Assembly (NCBI RefSeq): GCF_000498535.1
Contig: NZ_AVGG01000007.1
Span: 347,211 to 411,210 of the forward strand
Direction: 5' to 3'
From: Flavobacterium limnosediminis JC2902
Lineage (GTDB): Bacteria; Bacteroidota; Bacteroidia; Flavobacteriales; Flavobacteriaceae
Length of the DNA: 64,000 nucleotides
The notes below the pieces were generated by a model. The model saw only the letters and a program-made list of their open reading frames with translations, was not told the DNA's origin and did no database searches. The translations under genes were made by a program, and so were the position numbers. Every line of letters starts with the position of its first letter. The first letter of the stretch is position 1. This document shows positions 18,907 through 26,647 of this stretch, piece by piece.

Positions 18907-19782
18907 CTAATTAATTGTTTCAACAGTTTTACCACAACTTAACATCATTGAACCATAGTATGGATTTTTGACTGCATTCTCTTTACTTAACCAATTTGCC
19001 CCTTTACCATCATTTGCCATTGGACAAAACTGATAGTACACCGGAGTTTCATTTTTAGAAACTTTGATTAAAGTATAAATGTCTTTTGATAAAGTCATAA
19101 AGTGTTCCCGTTGGTGTTTTACATCCTTAGTGTCTGCAATATGTTCCGCATCTTCTCTCAATTGGTTTACAACTTTCATCCATACCATATGCACATCCAT
19201 TTCCAGCTTATCCATTTTTACACCGTTAATTGCAGCCAATAATTCTTTGGAAGCTATAGCCGTTGCATTACCATCAGACTTAACCAAAGCGTCCTTAACA
19301 ATAAAGTAATTATCAAAAACTATTTTTAAATGATTTTCTTTCTGATTTTCAGATACTGATGCTTCATTATGATTACCGTGAGATGAATGGTCTTCATTGG
19401 ATGCCATAGCAGTAGTTGTTTCATTTACAGCAACTTTAGCAACCCTATCATATTGACAACACCCATGAAGGTTATTGTAAACATCATCAGGTGCAAGGAA
19501 TTTATCACTATCGTATCCTGCTAATGCTATTTTTTTTAGTATTTCATCTTGTGATATTTTTTTGACATCATAAGTAAATGTGGCTATTTTCGTATCCTGA
19601 TCCCAATCTACTTCTGCTACTTTTTTCAAACTACCTGCTTTTTCGATAGTTGCCTCACACATACCACAGTTTCCATATACCTTAACGGTTTCTGTTTTGG
19701 CGTTGCTAATTTGAGCATTAGACACAACCGCTGATAGCAATAGTGTCAATATCACCATTGCTTTTATAAATGATTTGTTCAT
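18907..19782 (-). CDS. Exported HMA-DUF3347 copper-binding protein
   Basis: A 291-residue periplasmic protein: signal peptide to about residue 24 (SNAQ), an HMA-like domain with C39-GM-C42, and a His-rich linker (DHSSHGNHNE). It ends in a DUF3347 domain of about 130 residues (LKIVFDNYFIVKDALV ... YYQFCPMANDGKGANW ... MLSCGKTVE). DUF3347 also occurs at the end of CusB-type adaptors in Bacteroidota, where its conserved Met, Cys and His residues suggest Cu(I) binding. It is the first gene of the minus-strand copper operon, so it may be a soluble chaperone to the efflux complex. A second feature, HGCCQYD near residue 107, adds a paired-cysteine site. Confidence 0.85.
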   Translation of the reverse strand: MNKSFIKAMVILTLLLSAVVSNAQISNAKTETVKVYGNCGMCEATIEKAGSLKKVAEVDWDQDTKIATFTYDVKKISQDEILKKIALAGYDSDKFLAPDDVYNNLHGCCQYDRVAKVAVNETTTAMASNEDHSSHGNHNEASVSENQKENHLKIVFDNYFIVKDALVKSDGNATAIASKELLAAINGVKMDKLEMDVHMVWMKVVNQLREDAEHIADTKDVKHQREHFMTLSKDIYTLIKVSKNETPVYYQFCPMANDGKGANWLSKENAVKNPYYGSMMLSCGKTVETIN

Positions 19783-19978
19783 TGAATTATGATTTTAGAA
19801 ACAGTGCTTTAGCAAACAATGTTTCAATTTAAAAATTGATTTAATTAGAGAATACAGCTTGATTAAGTCAAAACAAACGATAAAAGATTGTTTTAGAACA
19901 AAAAAAAAAACTGTAAATGAATTTGGAATAGCAATGCTGCTATAGAATTGACGCACTTGTGGCTATCAAAAAAGAAAT

Positions 19979-20350
19979 TTAGCTTATTTTAGGGATAAGC
20001 CATAAAGAATAAAAGCCAGAAGAAATATTGGCCTCGTTGTGAAAAAAGTTTTGTTTTTTATCACTTATAACATAAAGACGGTTTTTGATTTCAATGTCGT
20101 TGAAAGTAACTACACTAAAATGTACTGTGGAGGTAGATGTACAATTTGAATTACCACATTTACCACCACATCCTTTTTCAGAATTATTTTTTTTATCGCA
20201 GCAAGATTTTTTTTCAGATTTAGTATCTGTTTTCTTTTTATCGCAACAAGATTTTTCTGTTTTTGGATTGTCCTTACTGCACGCAAAAACCTCACTAGGC
20301 ATAAAAAAAATGCCCAACACAAAGATTAAAACTATATGAAACTTTTTCAT
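19979..20350 (-). CDS. Small exported Cys/Lys-rich protein
   Basis: A 123-residue protein with a signal peptide (MKKFHIVLIFVLGIFF, cleavage near VFAC). A low-complexity region follows in which CCDKK occurs twice and CGGKCGNSNC once; the C-terminal part (about 50 residues) is not Cys-rich and ends in WLIPKIS. I do not recognise a family with confidence; small CC-containing proteins are frequent near metal-resistance genes in Bacteroidota. Ten or more cysteines in a short exported protein fit metal sequestration. The start is set at the ATG at 20350; a GTG two codons upstream is also open. Confidence 0.65.
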   Translation of the reverse strand: MKKFHIVLIFVLGIFFMPSEVFACSKDNPKTEKSCCDKKKTDTKSEKKSCCDKKNNSEKGCGGKCGNSNCTSTSTVHFSVVTFNDIEIKNRLYVISDKKQNFFHNEANISSGFYSLWLIPKIS

Positions 20351-20472
20351 TTGCACTAAATAACAAAATCAAATTTATGAAATTTAAACCAATTTGTATT
20401 AAATAATTGCAAAAAAACTCATTCTTCTTTATTCTACCTATAATCACTATTATGAATAATTCAACAGTACTT

Positions 20473-21129
20473 TCAACGTTTGTCTTTTGAATTTCTGTCA
20501 AAAGTTATTAGGTTTACCATACTTCTTAAACGACTTCTAAGCCGGTTTCCGTAAAGATTTTCAATTTCTGAGGCAGAGAGATTTGTAGTTATATGCGTTA
20601 CTGTATTATTCTCGACAAACTGTTCATAACGACTTATGAGTATTTCTGCCATTACATTGCAATCGTTACCGAAGTGCTTGATTTGCTGTTCAGCTCCTAA
20701 ATCGTCAAAACAATAACCTGTCAAACGGTTTTGATTAGTCGCTTTTTGAGTATATAAATTTAAAGCCTCATAACCTCGTTTTGCAAATTCAAAGGAAACT
20801 TCCCTAGTCGATTTTATTTTGTAGTCATACTTGGATGGTACGAACGGTTTTATCAGGTGTATGATTGATGTTTTTCCACAACCAACGGGACCCGATAGTA
20901 TGATTCCTTTGTTAAGATCTAAACCTAACTTCAAAGCATTTTCGGTATCTTGGATTGCATATATAAGCAACTTACAAATAACCGGTTTATCCTCTTCGTA
21001 TATTTTGAAGCTTTGTCCATAGGTTTGTTTCCCTTGCTGCTCAAGGTATCTAAAACATTGTTCTAAATTGTACGTTCTAAAATTATTTTTTACAACGAAC
21101 GTGCTGGTAAAACTATAGTGGTTCTGCAT
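20473..21129 (-). CDS. DnaC-like ATPase of a mobile element
   Basis: A 218-residue ATP-binding protein with Walker A GPVGCGKTS near residue 80, Walker B-like YCFDDLG near 142 and the IstB/DnaC-like end (ITTNLSASEIENLYGNRLRSRL, shortened as SEIENLYGNRLRSR). This matches helicase-loader-type ATPases that are paired with a small replication protein on plasmids, phages and integrative elements of Bacteroidota. It overlaps the upstream gene by 17 bases, so the two are translated together. It probably supports replication of the excised element; an IstB role is less likely because no transposase is next to it. Confidence 0.75.
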   Translation of the reverse strand: MQNHYSFTSTFVVKNNFRTYNLEQCFRYLEQQGKQTYGQSFKIYEEDKPVICKLLIYAIQDTENALKLGLDLNKGIILSGPVGCGKTSIIHLIKPFVPSKYDYKIKSTREVSFEFAKRGYEALNLYTQKATNQNRLTGYCFDDLGAEQQIKHFGNDCNVMAEILISRYEQFVENNTVTHITTNLSASEIENLYGNRLRSRLRSMVNLITFDRNSKDKR

Positions 21130-22000
21130 AATTTTTCTGAATTACTGTGTGAAGATGATTTGGTTTAGGTCCTTCGACAAGCTCAGGATGACGATTGGTT
21201 TTTGAGTTAAATTTTTGGCTGTTCAGCATCCAATTTCTCGCAGCGGCTTTCCAGTTTTTCATTTTTGACTTTCCACTTACCAGCCAGCCATTGCTTTGAA
21301 AATGGTTGTAGTACTTCTGCGCTTCGATTTCGGAAACATTGCATTCGCTGAAAAACTGTACTACACTTTGCCATTGTGGTGGGATTGTGTTCTCTGTTGT
21401 TTCACCTTTTTTTTCGCGCAACTTTTTTTTTGGTCCTTCGACACTTCGACTTGGCTCAGTACAGGCATGCTCAGGATGACAATTAATATCACCTGACTGA
21501 TTTTTGAACTCGTCTTTTTTTAAGTCATTTTTGCTTTTGGCCAAGTTTAAAATGTTTGTATTGTTTGTACTGTTTATATTGTTTATAGAAGATACCAGCG
21601 CTTGTTCAGTAGCTGTTTCACTACTTGTTTGCTGCTTGTTTACTTCCTGTTCAATAACTTGTTTACTTTTTGAATTGGTTTTATCGCTTCGCTTTATTGG
21701 TTTAAGTTCATGAGATAAATTGACCATTTGAAGCATACTTCCTTTAAATGGATTATAGGAGGGCTCGTAAATAACATAGCCTTTATCATGTAGTTCTCGC
21801 ATGCATTTATGATAGGTGGCTTTTGAACATATCTTGCTGATTCGCATGACCTCATCGCGAGTGATGCTTATGGGGTTCTGAAACCGGTTAAGGTTCCAGA
21901 ACTGAAAGAGTGCAATGTATAGGCTGATGTGGGTTGGGTTTAGGGAATGGTCGTCTACCACCCTATCGAAATAAGCTGTGAGGTGTTTTATGTAATTCAT
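21113..22000 (-). CDS. Mobile-element replication/regulatory protein with two in-frame interspersed repeats
   Basis: A 295-residue protein. Residues 1-100 look like a winged-helix region (THISLYIALFQFWNLNRF ... RDEVMRISKICSKATYHKCM), as in DnaD/replication-initiator or phage helix-turn-helix proteins. A low-complexity Asn/Ser/Thr linker follows, then a C-terminal domain (WQSVVQFFSECNVSEIEAQKYYNHF ... GKSKMKNWKAAARNWML; quoted in part) seen in element-borne replication proteins. Two pieces, CHPEHACTEPSRSVEGPK and RHPELVEGPK, are translated copies of the TCCTTCGACAAGCTCAGGA repeat family, so the gene tolerated two repeat insertions. It is paired with the DnaC-like ATPase. The exact function is not established. 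Confidence 0.7.
   Translation of the reverse strand: MNYIKHLTAYFDRVVDDHSLNPTHISLYIALFQFWNLNRFQNPISITRDEVMRISKICSKATYHKCMRELHDKGYVIYEPSYNPFKGSMLQMVNLSHELKPIKRSDKTNSKSKQVIEQEVNKQQTSSETATEQALVSSINNINSTNNTNILNLAKSKNDLKKDEFKNQSGDINCHPEHACTEPSRSVEGPKKKLREKKGETTENTIPPQWQSVVQFFSECNVSEIEAQKYYNHFQSNGWLVSGKSKMKNWKAAARNWMLNSQKFNSKTNRHPELVEGPKPNHLHTVIQKNYAEPL
21168..21195. repeat. Interspersed PELVEGP repeat, in-frame copy 2
   Basis: GGTCCTTCGACAAGCTCAGG followed by ATGACGAT. On the coding strand it encodes HPELVEGP near the C-terminus of the host protein. This short repeat is widespread in Bacteroidota genomes, usually between genes. Confidence 0.75.
21432..21481. repeat. Interspersed PELVEGP repeat, in-frame extended copy 1
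   Basis: An expanded copy starting GGTCCTTCGACACTTCGACT and ending GCATGCTCAGGATGACA, encoding HPEHACTEPSRSVEGP. The inner part contains an additional palindromic unit, so it is a composite of two repeat halves. Confidence 0.7.
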
Positions 22001-22095
22001 AATTTTTGAGTTGCTGAGTTACTAAGGTTCTGAGTTGCTAAGTTTTTAGCTTGTGATTTTGTCATGCCATATATGCCCTAACATTGGGCTATTAG

Positions 22096-22374
22096 CTAGT
22101 TAGTTGAATTCGTTTTATTCTGTGAAAGTATCTTTTCGATATCATCGTGCGAATAAAATAAAGTCCCGCCGATTTTGGTATACGAAAGGCTTCCGTTGAT
22201 TCTATAATTTTGGAGTGTGCCGGAGGAAATACCGAGTAGTTTTCTAACCTCGCTTGATTTTAACCATTGTTTTGAAGCGGATGTGGACTTGACATCCAAT
22301 AACTTTTTAATATCCTCCAATAGTTCTTTCTTGAATTCTCTTAAATCTTCGGTTGTAATAATTGTTGCTGCCAT
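22096..22374 (-). CDS. Excisionase-like helix-turn-helix protein (HTH_17)
   Basis: A 92-residue DNA-binding protein: an N-terminal helical stretch (residues 8-30) followed by a MerR/excisionase-like domain (WLKSSEVRKLLGISSGTLQNY ... GTLFYSHDDIEKIL, quoted in part), residues 38-85. Small proteins of this kind control excision (Xis role) or replication in Bacteroidota conjugative elements. It lies upstream of the replication pair on the same strand, and RteC is its upstream neighbour. Confidence 0.8.
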   Translation of the reverse strand: MAATIITTEDLREFKKELLEDIKKLLDVKSTSASKQWLKSSEVRKLLGISSGTLQNYRINGSLSYTKIGGTLFYSHDDIEKILSQNKTNSTN

Positions 22375-22714
22375 ATTGCTTTTTAAATGTTAAACGATTT
22401 TGAATGACGTCATTTCTTGTTACTTGTTTTGTTTTGTTCGAACAGGGCAAAATTGTTGTATTTTATTCTTTTCTTTTCCCAATGCTTATCGTAGTTACGA
22501 GAAAATTTAACATCAAAACGCTAAAAAATGCCTGTTTACAAGACAATTGAAATCAAACTTTTTTAATCGTATTGCTTTTACCGACCAACAAAAAATCCGA
22601 ATTGGTATTCTTTTACCAATTCGGATTCAGTTTTCGGATTTTAAAAATCGTAATCAATTCATAACCAACAATTAAAAGACGTTAGACTTCGTAGTTACGA
22701 TTACCTACGAAACC
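22375..22714. other. Intergenic control region between RteC and the HTH gene
   Basis: This 340-bp gap holds no ORF of note. It contains two copies of TCGTAGTTACGA (22489-22500 and 22689-22700), each with arms TCGTA/TACGA, and a strong terminator hairpin between them. In CTnDOT, RteC acts on an inverted repeat upstream of the excision operon, so these copies are candidate RteC sites (inference). Confidence 0.5.
22594..22627 (-). terminator. Terminator downstream of rteC-like gene
   Basis: AATCCGAATTGGTA (22594-22607) and TACCAATTCGGATT (22614-22627) form a perfect 14-bp stem with a 6-base loop. On the minus strand the stem is followed by TTTTTT, as expected for an intrinsic terminator of the RteC transcript. 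Confidence 0.8.
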
Positions 22715-23581
22715 TCAAACACTTTCTTCTTTACTGATTTTATGTTGCAAATTGAGCATTAATTCTTCAAGGAATTTGGTTTTACTACTTTTTCTTTCTT
22801 TTATCTCGTTATAGGTTTTGTACACGTTGTCAAGCTTCACATTGAAAAAATCTTCGAAAGATGAGGTAATGGTATTAATATCTGCTGCGCCATGATTCAA
22901 CGCTCCACTTGAATAAAGAGCATAAATAAGCTCAATCAAGGCCGTTTTTGGAGCAGTCCAAACCAAGACCTTATGCCTTTTTTCTTGAAAAATCTCCGCG
23001 TCGTTCACTTTTAGCTTTTTCAGTGCTTCCCTGATGTAGTGGATGAACCGATACATCGCTTTTACTTTAGACCAAAGCATATCCTGAGCAGTGGAAAATT
23101 CAGGAAACTGGTAGTAGTCGGTCATTGGGGTAAATGGGAAATTATCTCTTTGATTCCTTGTGAAAAACTGATGATCCAGGTAACTGTAGCCCTGTTCCAT
23201 ATAATGCACAAAATCAGCATTTTTACAGAAAAATTTATTGACTTTTTTTAACTCCTTTTGAAGAAATTCAATCTTATATGACGTACCTGCTTTGGGCATG
23301 CGCAGCTCACAAGACCTAACTTCCGTAAAATAAATGAGATAACTCATTGGAATGGGTTTATGATTTTTGAAGAACTCGATTTCGTCCGGTACGTTTTCAA
23401 AATCATGTTGTTCTACTTTATCTTTTAAAACCGAAAGTGTTCTATTACATAACTGAATACCTTCGTTTGCTTTCTTTAAATGGTTTTCGTTTGTTTCTAA
23501 AATGGCATTGCACTTTTGGTTGAAATCTGTAATTTGTGCTGTAATAGTTTTCATTTGTTGTGTTTGGCTAATAGTGAGCAT
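22715..23581 (-). CDS. rteC: RteC-domain regulator of mobile-element excision
   Basis: A 288-residue protein with the RteC layout: an N-terminal helical region, then YLIYFTEVRSCELRMPKAGT, FLQKELKKVNKFFCKNADFV, YMEQGYSYLDHQFF and a C-terminal winged-helix-like part (TKTALIELIYALYSSGALN in approximate form; TALIELIYALYSSGALN is visible). In Bacteroides CTnDOT, RteC activates the excision operon in response to tetracycline signalling through RteA/RteB. Here no RteA/B pair is visible, so the trigger is different or lies outside. It is encoded next to the AONS-GNAT gene with a 10-base gap, suggesting a shared transcript. The name is by domain similarity only. Confidence 0.85.
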   Translation of the reverse strand: MLTISQTQQMKTITAQITDFNQKCNAILETNENHLKKANEGIQLCNRTLSVLKDKVEQHDFENVPDEIEFFKNHKPIPMSYLIYFTEVRSCELRMPKAGTSYKIEFLQKELKKVNKFFCKNADFVHYMEQGYSYLDHQFFTRNQRDNFPFTPMTDYYQFPEFSTAQDMLWSKVKAMYRFIHYIREALKKLKVNDAEIFQEKRHKVLVWTAPKTALIELIYALYSSGALNHGAADINTITSSFEDFFNVKLDNVYKTYNEIKERKSSKTKFLEELMLNLQHKISKEESV

Positions 23582-23591
23582 TGTTGGTTTG

Positions 23592-26018
23592 TTACTTTAT
23601 TTCGTTTTGTAAACTGTTTAATGCCTCGAATGAGTAATTGTCTTTGGCTTGTATGTAGGCAATTTTAGGTGTTATTTCTGCTCCCAGTTTTCGTTTTTCG
23701 AATGTGGCCGAAAAGCCAAAATCTATTTTTGAAATGCCTAAAATATTGGCTCTCTTAATAATCTGAAACAATAACTGACGGTACAAATTCAATTCCTGAA
23801 CATAGTTGTAATTCATACCAATTAGCGTTGGAACGTAAGTTCTGTTTAAATTTTTATACCCGAATACCACACCCACCATTTCAGGTTCTATGGATTCCTT
23901 TCCTTTTAAGTATAGTATTATATATTCCCATGAAGCATATTCGCTCATTTTCCTGAATACACTTAATGGATAAGTGAAAGTATTTATAGCAAAATTATTC
24001 TCTTTTACGTTCGTATATAGCTTGTATGCTTTTTCTAATTCTAAATCTGACAGACTACTTTTAACCTGAATATCAAAGCAGGATTCAAAAGGATGAACTT
24101 CTTTATTAAAATGTTTTCTGGAACGAGGTGACAGCTTCTTAGTAAAATCTTCAATCGTTGACCAAGTGTTGTTGGTTACTGTGCAAGCTTCCGGCATATC
24201 TACTTTTACAAAGCCTTGATTGTGTAGCACACCATTCCAATTATTATTCGTTTCAAAATCCCTAAATACCAGCATATCCGCATTTATATCATGGTATAAC
24301 TCATCAACTTTTGAAAGCAATAATTTGATTGCTTCACTTTTTAAATGATGCTGACTATTACAGTAATAATGCTTTCCTTCAGTAAATAACGATCCCATGC
24401 TCAGTACTTTTGAAGTATGGTACATCGGATTTGATTTTCGTTTTTCCTCCAACTGTTTTGAAACGGATTCCGGTAACAACATATCATCCTTCCATAGTGC
24501 GCAAGTAAAGAAAGTAACGAGGATTGGTGTACTATCGGTATCTTTTATAATGCAGTAATAAAAGTCCCAGTTGTCCTGTGGATTCGGATTGTTCTTGAAA
24601 GTTTCTTCTAAATAACAGATTCCTTCCCAATCGAAAACACTTTGGCCTCCCAGTGAACTATTCCAAAAATATTTATCTATGTTGTGAATTGATGTTTCAA
24701 ACTGAAATTTCAACAAACCGGAATTGGTACTTTCCTTTTTGAGTTTAGGATATGATTTTTCAAGTCGAAAACTTCTTTGGATTTTTTCCAGACTATTATC
24801 GGTTTCTTCCAAAGCTTTTGGAAAATGAAATTGCAATGCATCTGCAAGAGCTTTAATATCTTCTTTCTGATTGTGTCGTGATATCGTTATGCGAATACCA
24901 GTGTTCTTAACCGGAACGGCTGGATACAATCCCGGATTCACAAAAAAGCCTTCTTTGAAAAGCTTTTGAGTAAGATTATAAGCTGTGGCCGGCATGCCCG
25001 TTCCTATAAAGAAAACAGGGGAATCATTCTTCACGATTAGCGGCACATTTGATTCTTCTAATAATGAATTGAAGTATGTTATTCTTTCTGTTAATTCATC
25101 TTGCAATACTGTGATTTCGGGTGATAAATGAATATCGGCAGAGCTAGAAGCTGCGGCTAGTGAAGCGGGTTCCAATTGTGCGGAAAATGTTAGTGGTCCT
25201 CCAAAGTTTTTGATTTTCTCTCTTAACTTTCCATCTGAGCAAATTAACATTGCTCCGCTTGCTCCGAATGTTTTACTTAAAGTTGAAACAATTAAAACAT
25301 TGTTTGGTAATTGATTAAATGAGTCAAAAACATAGCCTGTCCCATTTTTCCCTTTCCAACTCATGCCGTGAACATCATCAAAATATAAATGTAGCTGAGT
25401 GTATTTTTGTGTAAGCATTATCAATTCAGGGATTGGTGCAAAATCGCCAAACATTGAATATACACCATCGGCCATATACCATATTTTTCCGTTTCTGTTG
25501 CTTAGCTCTTTTATTTTGTCTTCTAACATATTAAGGTTGTTATGACGAACCATTTCTACGGGAATCCCTCTTAGTTTGAGTTGTTGACAAGCGTTTTGTA
25601 CACTCCAATGTACCTGATGGTCTAAGATAACAGCATCTTCGTCACGAACTACTGTTGGGATAACCGCCAAATGTCCTAGTGTACTGTTTTTAGTAATTAC
25701 AGGCGTTATACCATACATCCTTTCAATTTTAGCTTCCAATTCGGCATACAATGGATTTGAAATGTATGTTTTGGAAAGCGGGAACTGGGTACCGAATTTT
25801 CGAATAGCGTTTATTGCCGCCTGCTTAATTCTTTCATCCTGCTCTAAACCGAGGTAACCGGTAGTTCCGAAATGATACATTTGCTTTCCTTGTATTTGCA
25901 ATGTTCTACCGTTAAAAAAGGAATCTTCGGCATACAAATGAAGTACTCCTTCATTTTTTGCTCCCGAAATGACACTATTTACGGTGTCGATAAAGTTGTT
26001 GTGTTTAATTTTAGCCAT
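23592..26018 (-). CDS. AONS-family PLP enzyme fused to a GNAT acyltransferase-like domain
   Basis: An 808-residue two-domain protein. Residues 1-400 are an alpha-oxoamine synthase-like fold (KBL/BioF/serine palmitoyltransferase/CqsA family): FGTTGYLGL near 50-57, DHQVHWS at 133-139, DDVHG (214-218) and the PLP lysine in STLSKTFGASGA (K249). Members join an amino acid to an acyl-CoA with loss of CO2. Residues about 430-800 resemble a GNAT/BioF2-like acyltransferase (PRSRKHFNKE, MVGVVFGYKNLNRTYVP, LNLYRQLLFQIIKRA). The fusion could make an acylated amino-ketone or a further acylated product. It sits between rteC and a divergent DUF7793-AraC operon. Known relatives make lipids, biotin precursors or the CAI-1 signal; which applies is not shown. 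Confidence 0.8.
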   Translation of the reverse strand: MAKIKHNNFIDTVNSVISGAKNEGVLHLYAEDSFFNGRTLQIQGKQMYHFGTTGYLGLEQDERIKQAAINAIRKFGTQFPLSKTYISNPLYAELEAKIERMYGITPVITKNSTLGHLAVIPTVVRDEDAVILDHQVHWSVQNACQQLKLRGIPVEMVRHNNLNMLEDKIKELSNRNGKIWYMADGVYSMFGDFAPIPELIMLTQKYTQLHLYFDDVHGMSWKGKNGTGYVFDSFNQLPNNVLIVSTLSKTFGASGAMLICSDGKLREKIKNFGGPLTFSAQLEPASLAAASSSADIHLSPEITVLQDELTERITYFNSLLEESNVPLIVKNDSPVFFIGTGMPATAYNLTQKLFKEGFFVNPGLYPAVPVKNTGIRITISRHNQKEDIKALADALQFHFPKALEETDNSLEKIQRSFRLEKSYPKLKKESTNSGLLKFQFETSIHNIDKYFWNSSLGGQSVFDWEGICYLEETFKNNPNPQDNWDFYYCIIKDTDSTPILVTFFTCALWKDDMLLPESVSKQLEEKRKSNPMYHTSKVLSMGSLFTEGKHYYCNSQHHLKSEAIKLLLSKVDELYHDINADMLVFRDFETNNNWNGVLHNQGFVKVDMPEACTVTNNTWSTIEDFTKKLSPRSRKHFNKEVHPFESCFDIQVKSSLSDLELEKAYKLYTNVKENNFAINTFTYPLSVFRKMSEYASWEYIILYLKGKESIEPEMVGVVFGYKNLNRTYVPTLIGMNYNYVQELNLYRQLLFQIIKRANILGISKIDFGFSATFEKRKLGAEITPKIAYIQAKDNYSFEALNSLQNEIK

Positions 26019-26116
26019 TTCTGTTTTGATTAGTAGTGGGTTACGTTTGAGTTAATAAGGCGCCAAAATTGTAGATAAATTTTGGTGTGTTTTACAGCGA
26101 ATTGTGCTTACTCCTA

Positions 26117-26150
26117 TTTTGACAACTCATATTCCCGAATTGACAAACAC
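26117..26150. promoter_or_regulatory. Operator-like box A, AONS/AraC divergent promoter
   Basis: Direct repeats TTGACAA at 26119-26125 and 26140-26146 are spaced 21 bases apart, the usual period for an AraC-type dimer. Between them lies TCCCGAATTGA. A closely similar box precedes the MauE operon (27568-27600). Confidence 0.55.
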
Positions 26151-26178
26151 TAATTGATTTTAGGGACAATTAGTTTGT
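26143..26178. promoter_or_regulatory. Imperfect inverted repeat in the AONS/DUF7793 divergent region
   Basis: ACAAACACTAATTG (26143-26156) faces CAATTAGTTTGT (26167-26178), which is its reverse complement apart from an AC insertion. It overlaps operator box A and lies about 70 bases before the DUF7793-like start. It could be a second regulator site. Confidence 0.45.
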
Positions 26179-26245
26179 TTTGTAGGTTTTTTAATTCAGT
26201 ATTATTTTTATTTTTGCAGCATTGTATCATTTTATTTAATACATC

Positions 26246-26629
26246 ATGAATGCAGCTCATGATTGTTACGAAAATGCGCATGCACGATTTTGCATAGCGC
26301 ACGGCATTCTCTATTTTGAATATAAGCCGGAGACCGTTATTTCCTTAACTGTCGCCCGAAAAGTCGTGTCTGACCGAATCCAATTTCAAAACAAAACAAC
26401 TTATCCTGTTTTATGTGATATCAGAGGTGTAAAAGATTCGGACAAAGCCGGTAGGGATTACCTGGCTCAATTTGGTTCGGTACTTACTAAAGCTGTTGCC
26501 ATTCTTGGTAATCCGCAAGTTTCTGAAACTATGGGAGATTTTTATCTAAGGATAAACAAACCCACTATTCCCACTTTATTTTTCACTGATGAAGAACAAG
26601 CGTTAGCTTTCCTGAAATCTTATTTATAA
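26246..26629 (+). CDS. DUF7793-like small cytosolic protein
   Basis: A 127-residue protein without signal or membrane segment. The pattern (ILYFEYKPETVISLTVARKVVSDRI ... VLCDIRGV, quoted in pieces) recalls the STAS/SpoIIAA-like fold of DUF7793 proteins, which in Bacteroidota sit directly upstream of AraC regulators. I identify the family from memory. DIRGVKD near residue 52 occupies the place of the phospho-serine loop in STAS proteins, but a serine is not clear. It is followed after 18 bases by the AraC gene, so it probably modulates that regulator or senses a ligand. It is divergent from the AONS-GNAT gene. Confidence 0.65.
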   Translation: MNAAHDCYENAHARFCIAHGILYFEYKPETVISLTVARKVVSDRIQFQNKTTYPVLCDIRGVKDSDKAGRDYLAQFGSVLTKAVAILGNPQVSETMGDFYLRINKPTIPTLFFTDEEQALAFLKSYL

Positions 26630-26647
26630 TTAAATTTTAAAGCGTGT

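Noticed and set aside
20473..22000. IS21-type IstA/IstB pair
   Set aside because: The ATPase resembles IstB/DnaC, but its partner has no integrase DDE core and no terminal repeats flank the pair.
26209..26216. TATTTTTG as a full promoter for the DUF7793-like gene
   Set aside because: The -7 motif fits, but the nearest TTTG is 26 bases upstream instead of about 19, so a complete promoter is not supported.
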